Assembly: GCF_044466355.1 (NCBI RefSeq)
Contig: NZ_JBITMQ010000014.1
Location: 186,001-250,000, forward strand
Length of the DNA: 64,000 nucleotides
From: Actinophytocola sp044466355
GTDB taxonomy: Bacteria > Actinomycetota > Actinomycetes > Mycobacteriales > Pseudonocardiaceae
Reading direction: 5' to 3'
This document shows positions 35,505 through 43,428 of the stretch, one piece after another. The notes beneath the pieces are model-generated. The model was not told where the DNA came from. It saw nothing but the letters and a program-made list of their open reading frames with translations, and did not search any database. The position numbers and the translations under genes are program-made. Position 1 is the stretch's first letter. Each line of letters starts with the position of its first letter.

Positions 35505-35819
35505 ATGGGTGACTTCAAGACTGGGACACCGGAACTTCTCACCGCGTCCGACCAGATGATCGCCACCAACGAGCTGCTGCAGGACAACGGCCGCAAGCTG
35601 GCCCAGGCCGTTGACTCGGTCCAGGGGGCCTGGTCCGGTGCCGCCGCCCAGGCGTTCACCAACCTGATGTCGCAGTACTCGACGGACTTCACCAACCTGA
35701 ACACCGCGCTGTTCAACATCGCGGAGCAGGTCGCCGGTTCGGCCCGCGACTACCAGGCGCAGGAAGACACGGCGGCCGCCGACGTCTCCGCCATCATGGC
35801 GACGCTGGAAGACGGCTGA
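35505..35819 (+). CDS. WXG100 family T7SS substrate (first of pair)
   Basis: The 104-residue protein starts at ATG 35505 after GAAGGGGG. Helix 1 (TPELLTASDQMIATNELLQDN) and helix 2 flank the WSG turn in VQGAWSGAAAQAF. A DYQAQED sequence near the end is the YxxxE export signal. It pairs with the next gene, as esxT/esxU do in ESX-4. The high-quality ribosome site suggests strong expression. Confidence 0.93.
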   Translation: MGDFKTGTPELLTASDQMIATNELLQDNGRKLAQAVDSVQGAWSGAAAQAFTNLMSQYSTDFTNLNTALFNIAEQVAGSARDYQAQEDTAAADVSAIMATLEDG

Positions 35820-35877
35820 GTCGTTCGTTCATCAGGTCCATCCCTCGTCTTTGACACTTAAGAGAAAGAGTTAGGAA

Positions 35878-36174
35878 ATGGCCGACGGCAACATCAAAGT
35901 CACATTCGGCTCGCTGGAGCAGCTCTCCGGTGACATCCACAACCAGGTCACCGCGATCGAGGGGAACCTCGCCGACCTGGGCTCGCAGATCAGCAACCTG
36001 GAGACGCTCTGGGAAGGTGGCGCGAGCGCCGGCTTCCAGGCCACCAAGCAGCAGTGGTTCAACTCGGCCGAGCACCTGAAGGTCGTGCTCGCGAAGATCG
36101 AGACCGCGGTCATCCAGTCCACCGACGGCTACCGCGACGCTGAGGACCGCAACACCAAGCGCTGGGACGCCTGA
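35878..36174 (+). CDS. WXG100 family T7SS substrate (second of pair)
   Basis: A 98-residue protein at ATG 35878, preceded by GAGAAAGAGTTAGGAA. The WEG turn is in LETLWEGGASAGF, between two helices of equal length, and YRDAED is a YxxxE signal. It should form a heterodimer with the upstream WXG100 protein and leave through the EccC/EccD pore. The terminator at 36203 ends the transcript. Confidence 0.93.
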   Translation: MADGNIKVTFGSLEQLSGDIHNQVTAIEGNLADLGSQISNLETLWEGGASAGFQATKQQWFNSAEHLKVVLAKIETAVIQSTDGYRDAEDRNTKRWDA

Positions 36175-36202
36175 GTCACACGCTGACCAACCGAACACCG
36201 CG

Positions 36203-36235
36203 AGCGGGGCCCGGGAAAGCATTCCGGGCCCCGCT
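36203..36235. terminator. Terminator hairpin after the esx pair
   Basis: AGCGGGGCCCGG (36203-36214) pairs perfectly with CCGGGCCCCGCT (36224-36235), with two further A-T pairs possible beyond a G bulge. It lies between the second WXG100 gene and the convergent lipoprotein gene ending at 36246, so it can serve both directions. Confidence 0.8.
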
Positions 36236-36245
36236 GCTGTGCTTG

Positions 36246-37142
36246 TCAGTTGTCCGGGGTGCGGTCGTTGAACTTCGTCATGAACTCGTCCACCGCGGCC
36301 TGGTCGGTGATCGCGGTGACCTCGGCGGCCTCGGGTGCGTCCGGGATGTCCGACTCCTCCGCCTCCCCGAGCACCTCGTACTCGAGCTGGATCTCCAGCC
36401 TCGTCGCGTCGCCGTCGGTGACGGTGCCGCGGACCACGAAACCGGTGAACTCCATCGAACGGTCGAGCCGGATCGTGACCGGCACCACCGTGTTCAGCAT
36501 CCGCTCGGTCAGTCCGTCGCGTTTGTCCTCCGGCACGGACACGATGCCCTCCCCGAGCATCACGCCGAGCAGCGCGCCGGTGGTCACCTCGAAACCGTCC
36601 TCGGTGGCCCGTGCCTCGCTCGGCTGCTCGTCCGGGGCGTCGAGGGAGGTCTGCCCGATGGAGGCGTCCACATTGCACGCCGCCCACGCGGTCAGCAGGA
36701 AGCAGGTGTCGAACCCCTCCGCGAACGTGGACGGCACCGACACCCACGGCGTCGGCGCGAGCGACGCGTGGTCGGAGTCCAGCTCGATGTAGTCCACCTT
36801 CGACCCCGGCGGCGTGACCCGCTGCGACCAGTCGCCGTCGTCGCTGAACCGTCGCTTGAGGAGGATCGCGGGCGGGTCGCCCACCTTGTACGACTCGTGC
36901 TCGGTGGTGATCTTGGTGTCGCCGTAGTTGAGGTAGTTGTAGACCCGGGCGTGCTCGTCGCCGAAGTTCGCGAAGTGGTCCTGGAACGCGTCGAGGCCCC
37001 GCTTCACCGCGTCGTCGGTGGCCTGCTCGGCCGCGGCGCGGTCCGCGACCGGCCTGCCGGTGGTCGGCTGGGCGCACCCGGCGGTCACGGCGACGCACAC
37101 GGCGGCACAGGCCAGCAGACGGGCGACCCTCGTGACCCTCAT
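36246..37142 (-). CDS. Putative lipoprotein
   Basis: ATG 37142 gives 298 residues beginning MRVTRVARLLACAAVCVAVT and a probable lipid-attachment Cys in VTAGCAQPTTG. The mature protein is acidic, with KVDYIELDSDHASLAPTPWVSVPSTFAEG and two later cysteines (TCFLLTAWAACNVD). I do not recognise the domain. Upstream in-frame starts exist but lack a signal peptide at the N-terminus. Its place between the esx pair and rplM suggests a linked envelope role. It is convergent to the esx pair and divergent from rplM. Confidence 0.72.
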   Translation of the reverse strand: MRVTRVARLLACAAVCVAVTAGCAQPTTGRPVADRAAAEQATDDAVKRGLDAFQDHFANFGDEHARVYNYLNYGDTKITTEHESYKVGDPPAILLKRRFSDDGDWSQRVTPPGSKVDYIELDSDHASLAPTPWVSVPSTFAEGFDTCFLLTAWAACNVDASIGQTSLDAPDEQPSEARATEDGFEVTTGALLGVMLGEGIVSVPEDKRDGLTERMLNTVVPVTIRLDRSMEFTGFVVRGTVTDGDATRLEIQLEYEVLGEAEESDIPDAPEAAEVTAITDQAAVDEFMTKFNDRTPDN

Positions 37143-37226
37143 CGCACACACCCCTCGCAGAACAGCGGGAACACCCCGCCGACGTGCACGATAGTGTGCG
37201 GCACGGTGTCCTCCGTGGGGGCCGCT

Positions 37227-37256
37227 TTGACCCTCCTCGAAGGCGCCGGGTATCTT
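37227..37256 (+). promoter_or_regulatory. Housekeeping-type promoter of rplM-rpsI
   Basis: TTGACC (37227-37232) and TATCTT (37251-37256) with an 18-base spacer resemble the main sigma-factor consensus. A leader of about 70 bases to the rplM GTG would contain a short CGGGC/GCCCG stem, possibly a ribosomal-protein control site. Confidence 0.6.
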
Positions 37257-37335
37257 CCTATGTTGTTGCGCGGCGCGGGCCCATGCCCGTATGAGCGCAC
37301 ATGCACCCTGACGCAAATGACGACGAGGTAGATCC

Positions 37336-37779
37336 GTGCGCACGTACAGCCCGAAGCCAGGCGAGGTGGCCCGCACCTGGCATGTCATCGACGCGGAGGA
37401 CGTTGTCCTCGGCCGGCTCGCCTCGAACGTCGCCACGCTGCTCCGGGGCAAGCACAAGCCCACCTTCGCGCCGCACGTCGACACAGGTGACTTCGTCATC
37501 ATCGTGAACGCGGACAAGGTCGTGCTGACCGGCAACAAGCGTGACCAGGCCTTCGCGTACCGGCACAGCGGCTACCCCGGCGGTCTGCGCAAGCAGTCGT
37601 TCGGCGAGCTGCTCGACACGCGGCCCGAGCGGCTGCTGGAGAAGGTCGTCAAGGGCATGCTGCCGAAGAACAAGCTCGGCCGTGCCCAGGGCAAGAAGCT
37701 GAAGGTCTACGCCGGCCCGGACCACCCGCACGCCGCGCAGCAGCCGAAGCCGTTCGAGATCGCCAAGGTCAGCAGGTAA
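37336..37779 (+). CDS. rplM: 50S ribosomal protein L13
   Basis: The 147-residue protein starts at GTG 37336 after GAGGTAG. Sequence is typical L13: RTWHVIDAEDVVLGRLAS, LLRGKHKPTFAPHVDTGD, VVLTGNKRDQ, KQSFGELLDTRPERLLEKVVKGMLPKNKLGR read in shorter blocks. It binds 23S rRNA early in 50S assembly and is co-transcribed with rpsI, 40 bases downstream. Confidence 0.97.
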   Translation: MRTYSPKPGEVARTWHVIDAEDVVLGRLASNVATLLRGKHKPTFAPHVDTGDFVIIVNADKVVLTGNKRDQAFAYRHSGYPGGLRKQSFGELLDTRPERLLEKVVKGMLPKNKLGRAQGKKLKVYAGPDHPHAAQQPKPFEIAKVSR

Positions 37780-37819
37780 ATGAACTTGCTAGCCATCAAG
37801 TCGGACAAAGCGAGGATCA

Positions 37820-38287
37820 TTGAGCACCCCTGAGACCACCGAGGACACCGCCGTGGAGGTGGAGGCGGCAGCCGAGGCGCCGCGTCCCGTGCGTGTGAGC
37901 GGCGAGACCGCCCAGACCGTCGGCCGCCGCAAGGAGGCCGTCGTCCGCGTGCGGCTCACCCCCGGCAGCGGCAAGTTCACCCTGAACGGCAAGTCGCTCG
38001 AGGAGTACTTCCCCAACAAGGTGCACCAGCAGCTCATCCGTGAGCCCCTGGTGATCCTGGAGAAGCCCGAGGCGTTCGACGTCCGCGCCAACCTCAAGGG
38101 CGGCGGCATCACCGGTCAGGCCGGTGCGCTGCGCCTCGCGATCGCGCGTGCGCTGATCGAGCTCGACTCCGAGGACCGTCCGGCGCTGAAGAAGGCCGGC
38201 TTCCTCACCCGTGACCCCCGGGTCAAGGAGCGCAAGAAGTACGGTCTGAAGAAGGCCCGCAAGGCGCCTCAGTACTCGAAGCGCTGA
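37820..38287 (+). CDS. rpsI: 30S ribosomal protein S9
   Basis: Start is the rare codon TTG at 37820, with CGAGGA just upstream; no in-frame ATG or GTG with a ribosome site gives the known N-terminus. The 155-residue protein has an acidic N-terminal extension (ETTEDTAVEVEAAAEAP), then the S9 core (QTVGRRKEAVVRVRLTPGSG, KGGGITGQAGALRLAIARAL) and the basic C-terminus ending KAPQYSKR. This tail reaches the P-site tRNA. Confidence 0.96.
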   Translation: MSTPETTEDTAVEVEAAAEAPRPVRVSGETAQTVGRRKEAVVRVRLTPGSGKFTLNGKSLEEYFPNKVHQQLIREPLVILEKPEAFDVRANLKGGGITGQAGALRLAIARALIELDSEDRPALKKAGFLTRDPRVKERKKYGLKKARKAPQYSKR

Positions 38288-38306
38288 GCGTTCACAGCTT
38301 GTAGTG

Positions 38307-38349
38307 GAACGCCGCGTCCGGCATCTGCGATGCACCGGGCGCGGCGTTC
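38307..38349 (+). terminator. Nested hairpin between rpsI and glmM
   Basis: GAACGCCGCG (38307-38316) pairs with CGCGGCGTTC (38340-38349), and inside them CCG/CGG and GCATC/GATGC extend the stem. It sits 20 bases after the rpsI stop and 38 before the glmM start, so it may end or attenuate the ribosomal transcript. Confidence 0.6.
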
Positions 38350-38386
38350 GCTGTTTCGCAGACACCATCTGGAGGAATCGCCAACA

Positions 38387-39721
38387 ATGGCTCGGCTGTT
38401 CGGTACCGACGGTGTTCGCGGGCTGGCGAACTCCGATCTGACCCCTGAACTGGCCCTATCCGTCGCGGCGGCCGCGGCGCGGGTGCTGGCGGAGCATGAC
38501 AGCTCACACCGTCCGGTCGCGGTGGTCGGCCGGGACCCCAGGGCGAGCGGCGAGATGCTGCAGGCCGCCGTCGCCGCGGGCCTCACCGCGGCGGGCGCCG
38601 ACGTCATGCAGCTCGGGGTGCTGCCGACCCCCGCGGTCGCGCACCTCGTCGGTGAGCTGGGCGCCGACCTCGGCGTGATGATCTCGGCGTCGCACAACCC
38701 GATGCCCGACAACGGCATCAAGCTGTTCGCCGCGGGCGGACACAAGCTGCCGGACGTCATCGAGGACGAGATCGAGACCCACATGGGCGTCGACTTCACC
38801 CGTCCCACGGGCGCGGGCGTCGGCCGCGTGTACGACATCGCCGACTCGCTCGACCGGTACCTGCAGCACCTGCTGAAGGCCGTCCCGCACCGGCTCGACG
38901 GCCTGCGCGTGGTGGTCGACTGCGCGAACGGCGCGGCGTGGGCCGCGGGCCCGAGGGCCTACCGCGAGGCGGGTGCCGAGGTGATCGCCATCCACGCGCT
39001 GCCGGACGGCGAGAACATCAACGCCGACTGCGGTTCCACGCACCTGGACGTCCTGCGCGCGGCGGTGCTCGCCGAGCAGGCCGACCTGGGCATCGCCCAC
39101 GACGGCGACGCCGACCGCTGCCTCGCGATCGACAAGGACGGCAACGTCGTCGACGGTGACCAGATCATGGCGGTGCTGGCGCTGGCCATGAAGGAGGCGG
39201 GCGACCTCGCCGAGAACACCCTGGTCGCCACCGTCATGAGCAACCTCGGCCTGCACCTCGCGATGCGCGAACACGGCGTCCACCTCCGCACCACCGCGGT
39301 CGGCGACCGCTACGTGCTGGAGGAGCTGCGCCAGAACAACCTCTCCCTGGGCGGCGAGCAGTCCGGCCACGTGGTCCTCCCGGCACACGCCACCACCGGC
39401 GACGGCCTGCTGACCGCGCTGCGCCTGATGTCCCGCGTGGCCGAGTCCGGCCGCCCCCTGGCCGACCTGGCCGGCGTGATGACCCGCCTCCCCCAGGTCC
39501 TGGTGAACGTGAAGGTCGCCGACAAGACGAAGGTGACCGGTTCCACGACGGTGAGCGAAGCGGTCGCCGAGGTGGAAGCCGAACTGGGCGAGACAGGCCG
39601 AGTCCTCCTCCGCCCGTCCGGCACCGAACAACTCGTCCGCGTCATGGTCGAGGCCCCGTCCCACGAGGCGGCCCAGGCCGCCGCCGACCGTCTGGTCAAC
39701 GTCGTCAGCACGGCCGTCTGA
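38387..39721 (+). CDS. glmM: Phosphoglucosamine mutase
   Basis: ATG 38387 follows GGAGGA and gives 444 residues. The phosphoserine is Ser 102 in MISASHNPMPDNG, the metal loop is AHDGDADRCLA, the sugar loop GGEQSGHVV and the phosphate loop RPSGTEQLVRV. It converts glucosamine-6-phosphate to glucosamine-1-phosphate for UDP-GlcNAc synthesis, taking the product of GlmS (54.3 kb). The order rplM-rpsI-glmM is conserved in actinobacteria. Confidence 0.97.
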   Translation: MARLFGTDGVRGLANSDLTPELALSVAAAAARVLAEHDSSHRPVAVVGRDPRASGEMLQAAVAAGLTAAGADVMQLGVLPTPAVAHLVGELGADLGVMISASHNPMPDNGIKLFAAGGHKLPDVIEDEIETHMGVDFTRPTGAGVGRVYDIADSLDRYLQHLLKAVPHRLDGLRVVVDCANGAAWAAGPRAYREAGAEVIAIHALPDGENINADCGSTHLDVLRAAVLAEQADLGIAHDGDADRCLAIDKDGNVVDGDQIMAVLALAMKEAGDLAENTLVATVMSNLGLHLAMREHGVHLRTTAVGDRYVLEELRQNNLSLGGEQSGHVVLPAHATTGDGLLTALRLMSRVAESGRPLADLAGVMTRLPQVLVNVKVADKTKVTGSTTVSEAVAEVEAELGETGRVLLRPSGTEQLVRVMVEAPSHEAAQAAADRLVNVVSTAV

Positions 39722-39782
39722 CCAGCACATTCCGTTCACAAATCCCCCAATACACCCCCGTCCGCGACAACCCGTCGGTATG

Positions 39783-39810
39783 TTGCTTGCAGTGTGCGCA
39801 GGCGTACGAT
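39783..39810 (+). promoter_or_regulatory. Candidate promoter of the large T7SS substrate array
   Basis: TTGCTT (39783-39788) and TACGAT (39805-39810), 16 bases apart, are the best main-sigma-like pair in the 146-base gap before 39868. The whole tightly packed array to 42.9 kb, and perhaps to 51.6 kb, would depend on it. Confidence 0.35.
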
Positions 39811-39867
39811 CCGTGCTTGCGCTCGCAGGGTGGGAGACAGTAGAAGGAAGATCGAGGGGGCTACACC

Positions 39868-40218
39868 ATGGCGGGTGGTATGGAGGTCGATCCGGAGGCC
39901 ATCCAGGCCTTCGCCACGTTCATGGCCGACGCGAAGCAGCAGTTCGACAAGGTCGCGGCCCGTTTCGGTGAAGCGAACGCGACGGCGGAGAGCTTCGGAC
40001 GGAACTGGAAGGCCGAGGGCGACGAGTACGTTAAGTCGTGGGGGATGCTCGCGCCCGACCTGACCAGCCTGTCCGCGACGCTCGACCAGATCACCGCGCA
40101 GCTGGGTGCGAGCGCGGACCTCAACGTCCAGGGCGAGACGACGAACGTCGGCCAGTTCACCTCGATCGAAGCCAGCGCAGACGGCGGCACGCCGTCGACC
40201 GAGCCCGGCGGTGTCTGA
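39868..40218 (+). CDS. EspC/WXG-like small helical T7SS protein (module 1)
   Basis: A 116-residue protein at ATG 39868 after GAGGGGGC. It is mostly helical (PEAIQAFATFMADAKQQFDKV, MLAPDLTSLSATLDQITAQL) with a degenerate turn GRNWKAEGDEY in place of WXG. Size and fold resemble EspC/DUF2580-type ESX-associated proteins. Its stop overlaps the start of the large WXG gene by one base, so it probably partners that protein. Confidence 0.72.
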   Translation: MAGGMEVDPEAIQAFATFMADAKQQFDKVAARFGEANATAESFGRNWKAEGDEYVKSWGMLAPDLTSLSATLDQITAQLGASADLNVQGETTNVGQFTSIEASADGGTPSTEPGGV

Positions 40219-42350
40219 TGGGATTCGAAGCAGCCAACATCTGGCAGGACTTCAAGCAGGGCTCGGAGACCGCGCGGGGCACCGTCGACGACAACTCCAA
40301 CCAGGTACTGCTGGGTCCCCGGCTCAACGAGGCCGTGCGGCACTTCGCGAACGGTTATCTGGAGAAGTTGGAGCTGGGGCCCGCGGACAAGGCGACCAGC
40401 GAACGCGCCAAGCTGCTCGACCTGCAGTGGGGCGGCATCGAACACGACGGTGCGATGCTGCGCGGGCTCGGCATCGCGCTGTCCAACTTCGCCGAGGTGC
40501 TCGGCGCGAACGTCACCAGGCTCGGGGAGAGCTGGAGGGGCGATTCGTACGACGCCTTCAAGGCCGCGATGGCCAAGGTCCAGAGCACGATCGCGGCCTA
40601 TGGCACCTACGCGACGGCCACGGGCGACGGCCTGATCAACAGCATGTCCCAGCTGCGGGTCGTCTTCGAGCAGTTCGCCCAGGACAGCGCCAACACGCAC
40701 CTGAACTTCGGAGATGTCTCGCCGCCCGAGTACTGGCACAAGATCGGCACGGGCGACTACACCCCGGACGCGCTGGCCGACGGCTGCCCGACGTGGTTCC
40801 TCGTGGGCAACTGCACGAAGAACGACGAAGCGCAGAGCAGCGTGATCAACGGTCGCTTCGTCACGCAGCGGCGTTGGGACATCTGCATGGCCGACCCGTG
40901 CGAAGACAACGCGGGCCGCGTGTTGATCATGTATCGCAACATGGTCGATGCCTGCCACGATGCCCGCGAGGACATCAGGCGCAAGCTCCACAACTTCTTC
41001 GCGGCGGTCGGTGCGACGGTCGAGACCGTGTCGAACCTTTACGACGCCGCGCTCGGCAATGTCTACACGCTCGCCAACGAGGAGGTCTTCAGCTCCCTCC
41101 GCGTCATCGGTGCGGGTGGCGGTGGACAGCCCGTCGGCGGCGGGGACACAGGCGCGCCGACCGGATACCCCGGTGGTGGCTACCCGGGCGGTGAAGGTGG
41201 TGGCTACCCGGGCGGTGGCGGGCCAGGACCGGCCGCGGTCGCCGAGCCGATGCCGCCCACACCCGAGCCACCCGTCGAGGACGCCGCGCCGGCGGAGGCG
41301 CCTCCGGACGCGGCCGTGCGGGAGGAGCCGGACACCGCCGTCGAGCAGTCCGCGACCGTCGAGATCAAGGACGGCGACCGGACGATCGGTGTCACGAGTC
41401 CGGATGGCGACGGCCATGTGCGAGTCACCGTCGACGACGGCACCGGCAAGACCAAGACCTACGAGCTGGACTTCGACGCCGCCAGTGGGCTTGCTCCCCA
41501 GCGGCCCGCTGACAGTGTGCCTGGTCCGAACGGCGAAGTGTCCGACGGCGACGCTCCCCAGCAGGTACCGGCCCGCACCGACGGGAAATGCGTCATCCAG
41601 GACGGTCCGCTGACCATCACCGCGGAACGTCCGCTCTTCTCCCCGGAGTCGATCCAGCTCACCGTGGACGACGGCTCCGGCAACCCCACGGCCTACACGC
41701 TCGATTTCGACGAGGAACCGGACAGCGCGGAGACACAGTCCGGTGCCACGGCCGCCGAGCCGGGCAAGCAGGAGGCGTCGGCTCAGGCGCCTGGGAGCGC
41801 ACCGCGATCAGCGTCGGACCAGTCCGCCGCTGTCACCGCCGATCCGGCACCAGTCGAGGACGCCGTGCCCGACGTGCCGGAGGGTGCGGACGCAGGCGAG
41901 AACGAGGCTGTGCTGGCGCAAGGCCGCGACACCGACGACATCGAGCAGGCCGCGGAGAGCGGTACCGCACAGGCTCCGGCGGCCGCGGACGAGCCCGCCG
42001 AGACGTCAACGCAGCGTGCCGTCGCGGGCCAGACGCAGGCGGCCGCCAGCGACATCGCTTCCCAACCCGGGTGGCTGGCGGACCGGGAGTCGATGTCCGG
42101 GGTGCTCGTGCCCGACCAGCCCGACGGTGACGCGGGACTGTCGAAGGCACCCGACGCCGCCGAGCCTGACGCGTCCGGCATGGTGGGCTCCGGGATGCCG
42201 ATGCTCGGCGGCGCTGCGCCGCCGAGTGGTGGGTCGGAGCCGGGCCGTGCGGGATCTGGGTGGAGCGTGCACGGCGATCTCTTCGACAGCGCCGAACCGG
42301 TCTACAGCATGCACGGCGTGCTGGGTGACGACGACCAGGCGACGGAGTAG
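40218..42350 (+). CDS. Large WXG protein with beta-repeat pair and W-G-FD tail (module 1)
   Basis: Starts at ATG 40218. The 710 residues contain a helical N-domain with WRG at 106-108 (RLGESWRGDSYDAF), a Cys-containing middle (CPTWFLVGNC, CMADPCED), Gly/Pro linkers and two ~45-residue repeats near 378 and 455. Each repeat reads like DGDRTIGVTSPDG then RVTVDDGTGKTKTYELDFD. A long acidic Ala/Pro region leads to the tail GWSVHGDLFDSAE. Homologous repeats and tail occur in the 43429 and 49224 proteins. No toxin domain is recognised; secreted or surface role is inferred. Confidence 0.75.
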   Translation: MGFEAANIWQDFKQGSETARGTVDDNSNQVLLGPRLNEAVRHFANGYLEKLELGPADKATSERAKLLDLQWGGIEHDGAMLRGLGIALSNFAEVLGANVTRLGESWRGDSYDAFKAAMAKVQSTIAAYGTYATATGDGLINSMSQLRVVFEQFAQDSANTHLNFGDVSPPEYWHKIGTGDYTPDALADGCPTWFLVGNCTKNDEAQSSVINGRFVTQRRWDICMADPCEDNAGRVLIMYRNMVDACHDAREDIRRKLHNFFAAVGATVETVSNLYDAALGNVYTLANEEVFSSLRVIGAGGGGQPVGGGDTGAPTGYPGGGYPGGEGGGYPGGGGPGPAAVAEPMPPTPEPPVEDAAPAEAPPDAAVREEPDTAVEQSATVEIKDGDRTIGVTSPDGDGHVRVTVDDGTGKTKTYELDFDAASGLAPQRPADSVPGPNGEVSDGDAPQQVPARTDGKCVIQDGPLTITAERPLFSPESIQLTVDDGSGNPTAYTLDFDEEPDSAETQSGATAAEPGKQEASAQAPGSAPRSASDQSAAVTADPAPVEDAVPDVPEGADAGENEAVLAQGRDTDDIEQAAESGTAQAPAAADEPAETSTQRAVAGQTQAAASDIASQPGWLADRESMSGVLVPDQPDGDAGLSKAPDAAEPDASGMVGSGMPMLGGAAPPSGGSEPGRAGSGWSVHGDLFDSAEPVYSMHGVLGDDDQATE

Positions 42351-42352
42351 GC

Positions 42353-42919
42353 ATGGCACTCGCTGACATCGACGCCGCGGCGACTCAGCACCGTATCCAG
42401 GAGGCTGTCGAAACAAGCAGGAAGACCTTCGCCGACCTGGTGCAACGCTCGACGGAGATCGACAACCGCTTTCGGGACGCGGCCGCCAAGGAAGAGGCCG
42501 AGCTGAAGGCGGCCTTGGAGCGCAAGGCGGAAGCCGAGGCCGCCAGGAAAGCCGCCGAGCAGGAGAAGGAGACGCAGGCCGAGGAGCCCAAGCCGCGGCC
42601 CAAGCCGTCGACGCTCTCCCTCGGGGCCGACGAGTTCAAGGAGGCCCGGCAGGCGCGGAAGGCCGCGGACGAGGCGAAGCCGGTCGACACGCCAGCGCCC
42701 GTCGTGCCCGAACCCGCCGCGGAACCGCCCCGACCAGGCAAGACGATGAAACTCGGCGCGCGGGACGACGAGGGCGAGGCGCCCAAGCCCAACCGGACGC
42801 TCAAGCTCGGTGCGCGGGACGACGCCGAGCCGAAGCCGGAGGAACGCCCGGTCCGCAAGCCGCGGCCGCCGCGTCCCGAGGGCGACGACGACATGTCCGG
42901 CCGGACCTGGTTGCGGTAG
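42353..42919 (+). CDS. Charged coiled-coil T7SS-locus protein with DDD-S-W-R tail (module 1)
   Basis: A 188-residue protein at ATG 42353, two bases after the large WXG gene. The first ~80 residues form a long charged helix (ERKAEAEAARKAAEQEKE). KTMKLGARDDEGEAPKP is repeated as RTLKLGARDDAEPKP. The tail GDDDMSGRTWLR resembles DDEDDFSNQSSWMQNR of the 46219 protein, which has the same place in module 2. It may be an adaptor for the large protein. No named domain. Confidence 0.7.
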   Translation: MALADIDAAATQHRIQEAVETSRKTFADLVQRSTEIDNRFRDAAAKEEAELKAALERKAEAEAARKAAEQEKETQAEEPKPRPKPSTLSLGADEFKEARQARKAADEAKPVDTPAPVVPEPAAEPPRPGKTMKLGARDDEGEAPKPNRTLKLGARDDAEPKPEERPVRKPRPPRPEGDDDMSGRTWLR

Positions 42920-43060
42920 CGGAAGCAAATTTCCCGGTCGCACGCGGCGTCACCTGCGGGTGGGTACATTCTGTGTGCAGATGCGACGGCACCGGCCGCC
43001 GTCGGCGCGCGTCGAAGTAGGGCAACCGCGCTCTAGGGACTCTGGAGGGGGACTCCGACC

Positions 43061-43426
43061 ATGAACACGCCGCCGCCCAGCGGGCCACCCGCCAACCCGT
43101 CCGGTGTGCAGGCGCCCGACGGGTACAAGACCGACACGGGGCAGATGTCCTCTGTCGGCCGGACCATCAGCACCAAGGCGGAGGACGCCAAGGGCGACGT
43201 CGCCGAGGTCAAGCCCGCCAAGACGCAGGCCGCCGAGTTCGGGCAGCACGAGGAGCACCAGACCTGGCAGGCCGACTACGCCGCCGCCATCGAGCAGCTC
43301 GGCGCCGGGTCAACCGCGATGTGCGACAACCTGATCGCGTTCGCCGGGCAGCTCGACGCGGCCGGGGCCACGTACTCCGACAGTGAGTCCGCCGCCCAGA
43401 CCAACGTCAACTCGGTTCAGGTCTGA
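43061..43426 (+). CDS. EspC/WXG-like small helical T7SS protein (module 2)
   Basis: ATG 43061 follows GGAGGGGGAC. The 121-residue protein has a Pro-rich start and a helical body (MSSVGRTISTKAEDAKGDVAE, TWQADYAAAIEQLGAG, LIAFAGQLDAAGATYSDSE). The final YSDSE is a YxxxE signal. It matches the module 1 partner in size and position. The 141-base gap before it holds no clear promoter. Confidence 0.72.
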   Translation: MNTPPPSGPPANPSGVQAPDGYKTDTGQMSSVGRTISTKAEDAKGDVAEVKPAKTQAAEFGQHEEHQTWQADYAAAIEQLGAGSTAMCDNLIAFAGQLDAAGATYSDSESAAQTNVNSVQV

Positions 43427-43428
43427 CC

